From Candidatus Cloacimonadota bacterium (GTDB lineage Bacteria; Cloacimonadota; Cloacimonadia; Cloacimonadales; Cloacimonadaceae), in the NCBI GenBank assembly GCA_020532545.1, contig JAJBAW010000016.1, forward strand, positions 1 through 53,521: a stretch of DNA of 53,521 nt, written 5' to 3'. Below the pieces are notes generated by a model. That model was not told where the DNA came from. It was given only the letters and a program-made list of their open reading frames with translations, and did no database searches. This document shows, piece after piece, positions 1 to 8,197 of this stretch. The first letter of the stretch is position 1. Every line of letters starts with the position of its first letter. Position numbers and translations under genes: made by a program.

Positions 1-1
1 A

Positions 2-43
2 GATCTGGATGATCTGCTTTTGAAGCGACACCTGAAAACTTGA
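2..43 (+). CDS. possible 3' end of an upstream gene (partial)
   Basis: From base 2 one frame stays open for 13 codons and ends in TGA at 41-43, nine bases before the next start codon. This short tail (DLDDLLLKRH...) would fit the C-terminus of a gene that begins outside the window. It is too short to identify and could be chance. Confidence 0.2.
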   Translation, partial: DLDDLLLKRHLKT

Positions 44-52
44 GGAGATACG

Positions 53-529
53 TTGAAGACTTTAACCGCCATATTCTTGTTGATGCTATCCGTATCGCTG
101 CTAAGCGGTGAACAGACCCCTAAGTTCAAGGGTAGCGGGAGCCTAGGTTGGATCAATGGTGCGACCCTCGGAATGAGCGTGAAGACCAGCGCTAAACCCA
201 ATCGGGAACACTATGTCAACGCCATTTTTTATACCCGTGATTCTTTGTGGTATGCCGGCTTGAATTTTGAACAGAGGTTCTATCATTCCAAGCATTTCTA
301 TACCCTGCTCACTACAGGGCTTGACTAGATTGAAATGGTCAATGCATTCGGTGATCCCGGAGGCGGTAATTCTGGTGACGCAGATAGATACGGTTCATTG
401 CTCTTACCTCACGTCACTGTAGGACTTGGTTACCAGACCCCTTTGACAAATGATATTAATGTATTCATTGAGTGGGATGTCGGTATCAAAGCTTCCATCA
501 GTAACATCAATATCGGATTTACTTTTTAG
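53..529 (+). pseudogene. small outer-membrane-like protein interrupted by an in-frame amber stop
   Basis: A TTG start at 53 is preceded by a GAGGAG ribosome site. The first part has a signal peptide (about residues 1-19, hydrophobic core FLLMLSVSLLS) and then alternating strand-like sequence. After 91 codons a TAG (326-328) interrupts the frame. The same frame continues without shift to a TAG at 527-529, and the second part ends in aromatic beta-strand sequence (final residues NINIGFTF), typical of small outer-membrane barrels. Read through, it would be about 158 residues, with the stop sitting where a CAG-to-TAG transition would explain it. I infer a recently broken gene or a sequencing error; a 91-residue truncated product could still be made. 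Family not recognised. Confidence 0.6.
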
Positions 530-622
530 GATTGAGCCTCATATCAGAGCAAGAAGAAAGCTTGACAACTTATCGGTTTTGAACAGTTTCTATCCAATAA
601 TGCTCTTTTCTGAAAATTGTTA

Positions 623-650
623 TTGACACAAAAGGCAGGGCAATTATGTA
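623..650 (+). promoter_or_regulatory. probable sigma-70 type promoter for the 679 gene
   Basis: TTGACA at 623-628 and TATGTA at 645-650 are 16 bases apart and lie about 30 bases upstream of the ATG at 679. The -35 is perfect and the -10 is moderate. Confidence 0.45.
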
Positions 651-678
651 GTAACAAAAATTGTTAAAGAGGTATCGC

Positions 679-1989
679 ATGAAACAGTTTTATCTCATAT
701 TAATGGTAGTTTGTCTACCGCTTTTTGCTAACGCTGGCTTACTGAACAAGATTCAGCATACTGGCAAGCACCTTCCCCAAACCTTGAGCCGGGATTTCAG
801 GCTCTCACATGAGATCACGAGTTACAAAGAGAGCGGAGTTTGGGCGCCATCTTCGAAAAACATAGTTTTTTACTCTAATAGCCACCCTGCCCAGGCTGAT
901 TCAATACATTCACATCTCTGGGATGGAAGTGGCTGGGGAGTCCCGATGTCTTTTGGTTACTACCAATACAACGCTGCCGGAATGGTTACAAGCGCTGTAA
1001 TGAGCATGATGATGATCACCGATACCGGTGTGCAGAAGATTCCATTCTTCCGCACAGAAGCTTTTTATGATGCACAAAACCGCATCATCCATTACAATAT
1101 GTTCACCAAAAACTTCTATGAAGAAGATTATGTAACCTGGATTCCTGAACAGAGAATTCATATTGCATATCTGGCGAATGACCAATTTAAGATGTCCTCC
1201 TGGGAACAGGACTACCTGGAAGAACATATGTTCTATAACAGCACATTCAGCTTCGATGGTTCTGGCAGAATCACGGAAGAACTCAGCTATGTCTCTGCAG
1301 ACTCCACAGATTTTGTTCTGGATAGCAAAACTGAGACCGTCTATCATCCCGCAGACAATTCCACGGGGGCAGATTACATCAGCTATATTTCCAGTTTCTT
1401 GGGCTCAAGCTTATCCCTGATGTTCTGGGATATGCCCATATTGATTACCTCCAATACACAATATTCGAGGGAATTTGGGGAATGGAACCCGGAAAATCGG
1501 AACGTATGGGAATTTGATGCATCACTCCGCAGAATCCGTCAGGACGAAGATTCGTATAATGGAGATGACTGGACGACAGACAATAGGACTCTCTTTACAT
1601 ATAATACCAATGGTACTCTGGAAACCAGCATCGAGCAGTCTGGATTTACCGGAGCTTGGACAGATGAAACCAAGACCGAATTCTTTTGGGATGGCATTAC
1701 CGGTAGCGAAGATCTCGTTCAGAACGTGAACCCTGCTCTGCAGATTAAAGCCTGGCCCATGCCTTTTGCTGAAAGCCTGAACATCAGCACCACCGCGAAA
1801 TCCGGAACTACTTCCAGGATCAGCATCTACAATAGCCGTGGTCAATTGCTTCGGGAATTTACGGGCCTGGATAATCTGGTCTGGGATGGCAAAGATTCCC
1901 AAGGCAGAGATAGTGCGAATGGCATCTATTTCATCAGAGCAAACCAGGATAATACTTCTGCCGTGCGCAAGGTAATCCGTGTAAAATAA
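679..1989 (+). CDS. secreted YD-like repeat protein with FlgD-like/Por-type C-terminal sorting domain (copy 1)
   Basis: A 436-residue exported protein. I chose ATG 679 because an AAAGAGG ribosome site lies six bases upstream and a normal signal peptide follows (MKQFYLILMVVCLPLFANA); the frame is open back to a TTG at 661 but that adds a poor N-terminus. The middle has repeated motifs of the kind WDGSGWG, YNAAGMV, FDAQNRI, FDGSGRI, like degenerate YD/RHS-type beta repeats. The last ~85 residues match the FlgD-like Ig / T9SS-type sorting family: MPFAESLNI, IYNSRGQL, WDGKDSQGRDSANGIYFIR, and a basic end VRKVIRVK. It is probably exported to the cell surface or medium. No catalytic motif is visible. 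It is paralogous to the gene at 2317, whose C-terminus is almost the same. Confidence 0.85.
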   Translation: MKQFYLILMVVCLPLFANAGLLNKIQHTGKHLPQTLSRDFRLSHEITSYKESGVWAPSSKNIVFYSNSHPAQADSIHSHLWDGSGWGVPMSFGYYQYNAAGMVTSAVMSMMMITDTGVQKIPFFRTEAFYDAQNRIIHYNMFTKNFYEEDYVTWIPEQRIHIAYLANDQFKMSSWEQDYLEEHMFYNSTFSFDGSGRITEELSYVSADSTDFVLDSKTETVYHPADNSTGADYISYISSFLGSSLSLMFWDMPILITSNTQYSREFGEWNPENRNVWEFDASLRRIRQDEDSYNGDDWTTDNRTLFTYNTNGTLETSIEQSGFTGAWTDETKTEFFWDGITGSEDLVQNVNPALQIKAWPMPFAESLNISTTAKSGTTSRISIYNSRGQLLREFTGLDNLVWDGKDSQGRDSANGIYFIRANQDNTSAVRKVIRVK

Positions 1990-2011
1990 ACCAAGCTTCA
2001 ACCTTTGTACA

Positions 2012-2038
2012 AAGCCCGGGCCAAACACCCGGGTTTTT
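2012..2038 (+). terminator. rho-independent terminator after copy 1
   Basis: AAGCCCGGG, a 7-base loop (CCAAACA), then CCCGGG and a T-run (TTTTTCTTT). It lies 22 bases after the stop codon at 1989. Confidence 0.85.
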
Positions 2039-2316
2039 CTTTGTCTTGAGATCAACTGGTCATGAAGAGACGGTAAGAAGTGAGAGCCTTAGAATACTCT
2101 CAAACGGATTGTGGGGTCTAAATTGTAATTCACACCAAGATTTGTGGTCTGAGTAATTCTGATATGTTAAAATTCGCAGAACAGCAATGAGATAGGATTA
2201 TATGTACATCGATATTCTCAGCCTCACTGCTTTATTCCTCTTTGGGGACAAATAGCGTTTGACACAGTGCTTAAAGCGATTAACGTATCATTAAACTAAG
2301 AAAAACGAGGTGTACC
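2039..2316. other. intergenic stretch between the tandem paralogues
   Basis: About 280 bases with no ORF I would support. A perfect TTGACA at 2259-2264 lies 53 bases before the ATG at 2317, but no good -10 sits at 16-18 bases; TATCAT at 2286-2291 is 21 bases away. The motif CGTATCATTAAAC (2284-2296) recurs almost exactly at 26165-26177 (CGTATCGTTAAAC). Confidence 0.5.
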
Positions 2317-3606
2317 ATGAAACGTATGTATATAATATTTATTGTAATTTGCCTACCACTCTTTGCTCAGGCAGGTTTGCTGAGCAGGATTCAGCAGACT
2401 GGCAAAAACTTTCCGAAATCCCCCAATCGCGATTTTAGACTCACACATGAAATCATGAGTGATAATGAGGAAGGAGTTTGGCTTCCCTCTGCAAAAACAG
2501 TTCTTCACTACTCTAATAGCCACCCTTCCCAAGTGGAATCGATACAAATGTATAGCTGGGATGAAGGCGACTGGGGAGCTGCCACAATGACTCTAACTTA
2601 CGAATACAACGCAGCAGGAATGGTGATTAGCAGCCTTATGCAAATGGATTTAGGCGGTCAGGTAATCCCTTTCTCTCGCTCTGAATCCACTTTCGATGCG
2701 CAAAACCGCATTACTCGCTATGAAACGTACTCTATAGACTTCATGGATTTTGAGACTTGGGTCCCAAATTCCTGGGATAATTTTGAGTATGGACCAAATC
2801 ACAGCTTAGAGATGTTCTCCTGGGAAAATACTGGTGGAGATAACCAGTACTTTCATAGCACCTTTGATTATGATAGCTCTGGCAGGATTACGGAAGAACT
2901 CTCCTATGCATCCGTGGATTCTGAGGAATGGGTTTTCGACACTAAAGATGTGCTCAACTATCACCCCCAGGATAACAGCACCGGAGCCGATTATATAGCC
3001 TACCTTTCCAAAATGTATGGCTCTACTGTATTCTTAATGGATTGGAATATTCCCATCTTGATAACTTCCGCTACCAGCTCTTTTTGGAATGGTGAGATTT
3101 GGATCTCGGATTACCGGTCTGTCTGGGATTATGATGGATCCTTGCGCAGAAGCCTCCAGACCGATGAAGACTGGCTGGGAGATGGGTGGATACCTACAAA
3201 CAAAACTGTATTCCATTACGATTCGAACGGCAATATGGCCAGTGTCATCATGCAGGAAAATTTTGGTGGATCCTGGGAAGATGAATCCAAGATCGAATAC
3301 TTCTGGGAAGGCTATACCAGTAGCGAGGATCTCGTGCAAGATGTAAGTCCTACTCTGCAGATTAAAGCCTGGCCCATGCCTTTTGCCGAAAGTCTGAACA
3401 TCAGCACTTCCGCAAAATCCGGGGCTATTCCCCAGATCAGCATCTATAACAGCCGTGGGCAACTAGTCAGAGAATTTACGGGCTCGGAAAAGCTCATCTG
3501 GGATGGCAAGGACTCTCAAGGCAGAGATAGTGCCAATGGCATTTACTTCATCAGAGCAAACCAAAATAATAGTTCTGCCGTGCGCAAGGTAATCCGTGTA
3601 AAATAA
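2317..3606 (+). CDS. secreted YD-like repeat protein with FlgD-like/Por-type C-terminal sorting domain (copy 2)
   Basis: A 429-residue paralogue of the gene at 679, with the same layout: signal peptide (MKRMYIIFIVICLPLFAQA), then GLLSRIQQTGK, repeated WDEGDWG / YNAAGMV / FDAQNRI / YDSSGRI / YDSNGNM motifs, and the sorting domain from about residue 345. An ACGAGG ribosome site lies just upstream of ATG 2317. The C-terminal domain and the sequence running into the terminator are far closer between the two copies than the middles are. I infer a tandem duplication with later divergence of the repeats or gene conversion of the 3' end. The substrate or partner is unknown. Confidence 0.85.
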   Translation: MKRMYIIFIVICLPLFAQAGLLSRIQQTGKNFPKSPNRDFRLTHEIMSDNEEGVWLPSAKTVLHYSNSHPSQVESIQMYSWDEGDWGAATMTLTYEYNAAGMVISSLMQMDLGGQVIPFSRSESTFDAQNRITRYETYSIDFMDFETWVPNSWDNFEYGPNHSLEMFSWENTGGDNQYFHSTFDYDSSGRITEELSYASVDSEEWVFDTKDVLNYHPQDNSTGADYIAYLSKMYGSTVFLMDWNIPILITSATSSFWNGEIWISDYRSVWDYDGSLRRSLQTDEDWLGDGWIPTNKTVFHYDSNGNMASVIMQENFGGSWEDESKIEYFWEGYTSSEDLVQDVSPTLQIKAWPMPFAESLNISTSAKSGAIPQISIYNSRGQLVREFTGSEKLIWDGKDSQGRDSANGIYFIRANQNNSSAVRKVIRVK

Positions 3607-3627
3607 ACCAAGCTTCAACCTTAGATA

Positions 3628-3656
3628 AAGCCCGGGCTGAACACCCGGGCTTTTTT
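3628..3656 (+). terminator. rho-independent terminator after copy 2
   Basis: AAGCCCGGG, loop CTGAACA, CCCGGGCTT and six T's. It lies between convergent genes, and the minus strand also has a short T-rich tail, so it may act in both directions. Confidence 0.9.
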
Positions 3657-3675
3657 AAGATTGTGTTTTGGCTGA

Positions 3676-4455
3676 TCAGCGCAGCTTTTTGGGCTCTATG
3701 TATTCATCCTGATGGCGATAGCGCCAGCTCAGGAAAAAGCGGTCCAATGCTGCCACCAGCCCAAACAAAGTCATGGAAAGCACGATGATCACAAAGATCA
3801 CGGCAAAGACATCGGCAGTCTGAAAAGACTTGGTGGCGCGGGTCATATAGATGCCCAGTCCGGCAGAACCGCCCAGCCATTCACCGATCACAGCGCCCAT
3901 CACACTATAGGTGGCCGCGAGTTTGAGGCCGGTGAAGAATCCCGGCAGGCTGGCAGGCAATTTCAAATAGCGAAAGCATTTATAAGACGAGGCGCCCAAG
4001 GCTTTCATGAGCCTGATCTGCTCCACCGGCACACCTTGAAAGCCTTCAAATAGACCCAGTGTGATAGGGAAAAAGCACATCAGAATCACCATAAAGATCT
4101 TGGCGGATACGCCATAGCCAAACCAGATGATGATCAGGGGTGCCACCGCGATCACCGGAACTGTCTGCGAGATCACCAGATAGGGATAGATGAGCTGCTT
4201 GAAGAGCTTCGAGGCATCCATTAGAATCGCGGTGAGAGAGCCGATCACGATGCTTACCAAAAGACCAGTAATCGCCGCCAGCATGGTGGGCTGAAGATGA
4301 TGCCAGATGAGATGGCTTTTTTGGGGGAAGACCTTCAGCACATCCAGGGGCGAAGGTACGATCCAAAAAGCGACTAAGCCGCGGGCAGAAAACCACTGCC
4401 AGAGCAGGATCAAGACTATAAACAGGCCCAGAGGCAGCAGCTTGTTTTTCACCAC
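3676..4455 (-). CDS. ABC transporter permease, SsuC/TauC/ThiX type
   Basis: A 259-residue inner-membrane protein with about six hydrophobic segments. It carries the cytoplasmic EAA loop of binding-protein-dependent importers (LMKALGASSYKCFRYLKLPASLPGFFTGL, split here as two blocks around residues 150-178) that docks on the ATPase. The N-terminal WIVPSPLDVL and the later VIGEWLGGSAGLGIYM are typical of the nitrate/sulfonate/taurine and pyrimidine-precursor permeases. The ATPase and binding protein are not nearby, so the substrate cannot be told. It is the last gene of the minus-strand operon; its ATG overlaps the end of murB by 7 bases, suggesting translational coupling. It ends just before the terminator at 3628-3656. 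Confidence 0.85.
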   Translation of the reverse strand: MVKNKLLPLGLFIVLILLWQWFSARGLVAFWIVPSPLDVLKVFPQKSHLIWHHLQPTMLAAITGLLVSIVIGSLTAILMDASKLFKQLIYPYLVISQTVPVIAVAPLIIIWFGYGVSAKIFMVILMCFFPITLGLFEGFQGVPVEQIRLMKALGASSYKCFRYLKLPASLPGFFTGLKLAATYSVMGAVIGEWLGGSAGLGIYMTRATKSFQTADVFAVIFVIIVLSMTLFGLVAALDRFFLSWRYRHQDEYIEPKKLR

Positions 4456-5378
4456 TCCCCTACCAGCCTGATCTCTGTTTCCAAGGTAACCTGATAGCGC
4501 TCGTACACGGTTTTACAGATAAATTCGATGAGGTCCAACACGTCCTGCGCGCTGGCCTGTCCCAGATTCACGATAAAGCCGCAGTGCTTGTCTGAAATTG
4601 CTGCATCGCCTATCCTATAGCCTCTGAGGCCACAATCCTCCACCAGTTTTCCGGTGAAATGCCCTTCAGGACGTTTGAAGACCGAACCTCCGCTGGGCTT
4701 ATCCATGGGCTGCTTTTCCAGGCGCTTGCGTTCAATCTCTTTCATGCGCTCCTGGATGGCAGCGGGATCATCTTCAGTAAGTTTGAAAACAGAGCTCAGA
4801 TGAATGAGGCCACGTGTCTGCAGAGCGCTCATGCGGTAGGAAAAGTCATGCTGATCTGCTCTCAGATGCAAGATGGGATCGAAGCTGCTAAGATGCTCCA
4901 GATCCGGGATCAAGCATTTGCTGCAGTACAATACGTCTTTGATTTCGCCACCATAGGCGCCTGCATTCATAAACACAGCACCACCCACAGAGCCAGGAAT
5001 ACCATGGGCAAATTCCAGCCCGGCCAGTCCCTCTTTTTGGGCAAATTCGCATAATTGCCTGAGCTTTACGCCGGCAAAAGCGGAGAGGTAGTTCTCATCC
5101 CGGGTGATCTTTTTAAAGCCTTCCATGCCTATCACCAGGCCGCGGATGCCTTTGTCTGAAATCAGCAAGTTCGTCCCTTTGCCCAGGATGAAATAGGGGA
5201 TCTGCTTCTGCAAAGCGTAAGTAAGCAGTGCGATCAGATCTTTTTGTGTATGCGGAAGCGCCAGTACATCGGCCGGACCTCCGATCTTGAAGCTGCTGCG
5301 CTGTGCCAAAGGCTGATCAAAGAGCAGGTGACCGTTTTCATAAAGCTGCGGAAAGTGGTCTTGGAAATCGCGTTTCAT
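4449..5378 (-). CDS. murB: UDP-N-acetylenolpyruvoylglucosamine reductase
   Basis: A 309-residue cytoplasmic flavoenzyme that reduces enolpyruvyl-UDP-GlcNAc to UDP-MurNAc with NADPH in peptidoglycan synthesis. The FAD-binding part has SSFKIGGPADVL (about 28-39), LGKGTNLLISDKGIRGLVIG (80-100) and HGIPGSVGGAVFMNAGAYGGE (about 125-145). The catalytic serine lies in GGSVFKRP (about 231-238), and the catalytic glutamate is in LETEIRLVG near the end (about 302). The missing extra loop and the GSVFKRP form point to type II MurB. The ATG overlaps the stop of the upstream dinG-like gene (ATGA), and the end overlaps the permease gene. Confidence 0.95.
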   Translation of the reverse strand: MKRDFQDHFPQLYENGHLLFDQPLAQRSSFKIGGPADVLALPHTQKDLIALLTYALQKQIPYFILGKGTNLLISDKGIRGLVIGMEGFKKITRDENYLSAFAGVKLRQLCEFAQKEGLAGLEFAHGIPGSVGGAVFMNAGAYGGEIKDVLYCSKCLIPDLEHLSSFDPILHLRADQHDFSYRMSALQTRGLIHLSSVFKLTEDDPAAIQERMKEIERKRLEKQPMDKPSGGSVFKRPEGHFTGKLVEDCGLRGYRIGDAAISDKHCGFIVNLGQASAQDVLDLIEFICKTVYERYQVTLETEIRLVGEW

Positions 5379-8197
5379 ATCTGAGAAAAGAACCTCGTTA
5401 TTTCATTGATGAGCTGGAGTTCATCTTTTAGTTCCAGATGTTTGCCAGGCAAAATCTCTTTGAAGTAACTGCCATAGCGTTTTTTACTCACGCGGCTGTC
5501 CATGATGAGCACGATGCCGCGATCGGTCTTGGAGCGGATCAAACGGCCAAAGCCCTGACGCAGTTTCAGCAAGGCATTGGGCAACATATAATGCATAAAG
5601 GAGTCTTTCTGCTCCCGCTCCAGTTTGTCGATATAGGCCTCCACCAAAGGCTCGGAAGGCACTTGGAAGGGAATCTTGTACAGGATGAGCAGCGAGAGCG
5701 ATTCTCCCTGCACATCCACCCCTTCCCAAAAGGATGAGGTGCCCAAAAGCACAGCGTTTTTGGACTTTTTAAACTCTTCCAGCATGCCGCTGCGGCTGCC
5801 ACCTTTGCCTTGAGCAAAGAAGGGACGCTTGGCATAAAACATATCATCAGAGACCTGATCGTAGGCTGCATCCAGATCTCGATAGGCCGTAAAGAGCGCC
5901 ATGGTGCCCACATCGGTAGTATTTAGTATCTGTTTCAAACAGGCGATGGCTTGGGCATGGAAAAACTTGTCCTTGGGCTCCGGCAAAAAGCTGGTGATGA
6001 GCAGCTTGGATTGGGTATCATAATCAAAAGGCGAATCCACAATGCGACAGACCACCTGCTTATCCTTCATCAAATCCAGTCCTGATTGCGCCAAAAAGTA
6101 TTTGAATGAACCCCTGAGCGCCAAAGTGGCAGAAGTAAAGACGATAGACGGAATCTGCTCATAGAGCATCCTGGTCAGGAAGCTATTCACTTCGATAGGC
6201 GCATAATTCAGGATGGAGGAAGGCGCATTGCGGTCTGGCCGGTTGGGATTCTCGATCCATAAGGCGAAGTTATTCAAATCCGGATTCAGGATACTCAGTA
6301 GCACGCCTTCCATCTCGGAGAGACGCATCACAAAAGCGGAAATGCCTTCCAGATGCTGATCATAGGCCGGCATCTGCTTGGCCTCCAGGGAGCTGACCAC
6401 ATTCTCCAGAGCCACGGCAGCTTTCAGGATCTCCTTGAAGGCCAGGCTGAAAGTCTTCAAAAGCTCAAAGATTTCCGGGATCTCGGCCACTGCCTTGATG
6501 CGGAGTTTGTTGTAGCTATCCGCAGCATCGCATTTGGCACCGGCCAGATTGAAGATATCCGTTACAGAATTGCGGCTGTCTGAAATGAGCTGCTCCAGGC
6601 GCAAAGCGAGAGCGTTGCATTGCTCCTTTTTCTGCTCGCTGAGAGCGCTTTTCTCCAGAGCTTTTTGCAGATTGCTGATAAAGTCATTCTTACGCCGGCG
6701 GGAGGAACTGGCGATTTGATTGAACAAAATGGAGACGTCCGCATAAGAGAGGCTGGAGCCAAGATGCTTGGAGGCCGAAGCCATGAGGTTGTGCGCCTCG
6801 TCTATCACCAGATACTTGTATTCTCCCAGGCTGCTGTTTTCCATGCGCATATCGGCCAGGAGCAGCGCGTGATTTGCCACCACCACAGAGGCGTTTTCGA
6901 CCTCCCGGCGCAGATTCATCACATGACAACTGCGGTAATTAGGGCATTTGCGGCCACCGCAGAGATAGCGATCTGAACAGACCTTGCGCCAACTGATGCT
7001 GAAGCGGGAGCGATCGAAGCTGGAGTTTTCCGAAATATCCCCGGTCTTCGTGTGCAGCTTCCAGATGTAAAGATAGAGCAGCGCCTCTGCATCCCAGGTG
7101 CTGAGCTCTTTGCCGCTTTGAGCGAGCAGCTCTTCCCAGCGGCGTTCACAGATGTAATTCTCCCGGCCCTTGATGAGTACTGCCTTAAAGGGAACGGGGA
7201 GGATCTTCGCCAATTGGGGCAGGTCTTTGTAAAAAAGCTGTTCCTGCAGATTCTTGGTATTTGTGGAGACCACTACGCGGGCTTTATTTCGATGCGCAAA
7301 CTCCAGGGAAGGAACCAGATAGGCAAAAGACTTGCCCACCCCGGTGCCAGCTTCCACCACCAGATGCTCTTCCCGGGTAAAGGCTTCGGATACAGCCTCT
7401 GCCATCTGGAGCTGTCCCGCGCGGAATTCAAAATTGGGAAAGCGCTGGGCAAAGAGCCCGTCTTCCGAAAATACCGCATTCAGTTCTGGATTCTGAGCCG
7501 CTGGTATAAGATTGTCAATCACATTGTAATAGGGACTCTCCAGCTTGGCCGAAGGCGGTGCGGAGATCGCATTCTGGCGTTGATAGCGGATGAGCTCTTC
7601 CAGGAAGCTGCTACTCTGCATCTGCGCCATGGTCAAATATGACAAAATCCGCGCATTCACCACCATGCTATAATACTTCGTAATGTGCCCTGCCAGAGCG
7701 ATGAGGAGCTCTCCTGCAGCCACAGCATCCGCATCAGCCCGATGGGCGTTTTCCAGAGGGATGCCAAAGTGCTGCACCATCGTGCCCAATTTGTGATTTG
7801 CTATAAAAGGCATATAGATACGCGAAAGCTCCACCGTATCCCAAGTGGCATTCATCAAGGGAAATTCGCCGATCAGGGCAAAATTGTGATTGATAAAACC
7901 GGTGTCAAAGCCCACATTGTGCCCCACCAGGGTGTCTTTGCCCACAAAGTCTTTGAGCCTGTGCAGCACGTCCTTGATGTCCGGGGCGTCTTTGAGATCA
8001 GCAGGCGAAATATGAGTGAGATGCTGGATGAATTTAGGCACCTTACCCCGCGGCTTTACCAGGCTCACAAATCTCTCTGTCGCTTTACCATTAACGAACC
8101 TCACAGCAGCGATTTCGATGATCTCATCCCGCTGCTGCATCAGCCCTGTGGTTTCAATATCTAGGGCTACAAAATTAAGTGTGTCTGAAAATATCAT
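5375..8197 (-). CDS. dinG: DinG-family helicase with N-terminal DEDDh 3'-5' exonuclease
   Basis: A 940-residue fusion like the exonuclease-linked DinG proteins of Firmicutes. The N-terminal ~170 residues are a DnaQ-type exonuclease (FVALDIETTGL with D13 and E15; LVGHNVGFD; HRADADA). The helicase follows: Walker A EAGTGVGKS (about 283-291), iron-sulfur cysteines in CSDRYLCGGRKCPNYRSC (about 404-421), DEAH box VIDEAHN (about 465), TSATL, and the late motifs SFWEGVDVQG and QGFGRLIRSKTDRG. These are XPD/DinG superfamily-2 features, so 5'-3' unwinding in repair or R-loop removal is expected. All metal and nucleotide motifs look intact. Its ATG overlaps the stop of the sigma-54 activator gene by one base (TAATG). 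Confidence 0.93.
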   Translation of the reverse strand: MIFSDTLNFVALDIETTGLMQQRDEIIEIAAVRFVNGKATERFVSLVKPRGKVPKFIQHLTHISPADLKDAPDIKDVLHRLKDFVGKDTLVGHNVGFDTGFINHNFALIGEFPLMNATWDTVELSRIYMPFIANHKLGTMVQHFGIPLENAHRADADAVAAGELLIALAGHITKYYSMVVNARILSYLTMAQMQSSSFLEELIRYQRQNAISAPPSAKLESPYYNVIDNLIPAAQNPELNAVFSEDGLFAQRFPNFEFRAGQLQMAEAVSEAFTREEHLVVEAGTGVGKSFAYLVPSLEFAHRNKARVVVSTNTKNLQEQLFYKDLPQLAKILPVPFKAVLIKGRENYICERRWEELLAQSGKELSTWDAEALLYLYIWKLHTKTGDISENSSFDRSRFSISWRKVCSDRYLCGGRKCPNYRSCHVMNLRREVENASVVVANHALLLADMRMENSSLGEYKYLVIDEAHNLMASASKHLGSSLSYADVSILFNQIASSSRRRKNDFISNLQKALEKSALSEQKKEQCNALALRLEQLISDSRNSVTDIFNLAGAKCDAADSYNKLRIKAVAEIPEIFELLKTFSLAFKEILKAAVALENVVSSLEAKQMPAYDQHLEGISAFVMRLSEMEGVLLSILNPDLNNFALWIENPNRPDRNAPSSILNYAPIEVNSFLTRMLYEQIPSIVFTSATLALRGSFKYFLAQSGLDLMKDKQVVCRIVDSPFDYDTQSKLLITSFLPEPKDKFFHAQAIACLKQILNTTDVGTMALFTAYRDLDAAYDQVSDDMFYAKRPFFAQGKGGSRSGMLEEFKKSKNAVLLGTSSFWEGVDVQGESLSLLILYKIPFQVPSEPLVEAYIDKLEREQKDSFMHYMLPNALLKLRQGFGRLIRSKTDRGIVLIMDSRVSKKRYGSYFKEILPGKHLELKDELQLINEITRFFSQI

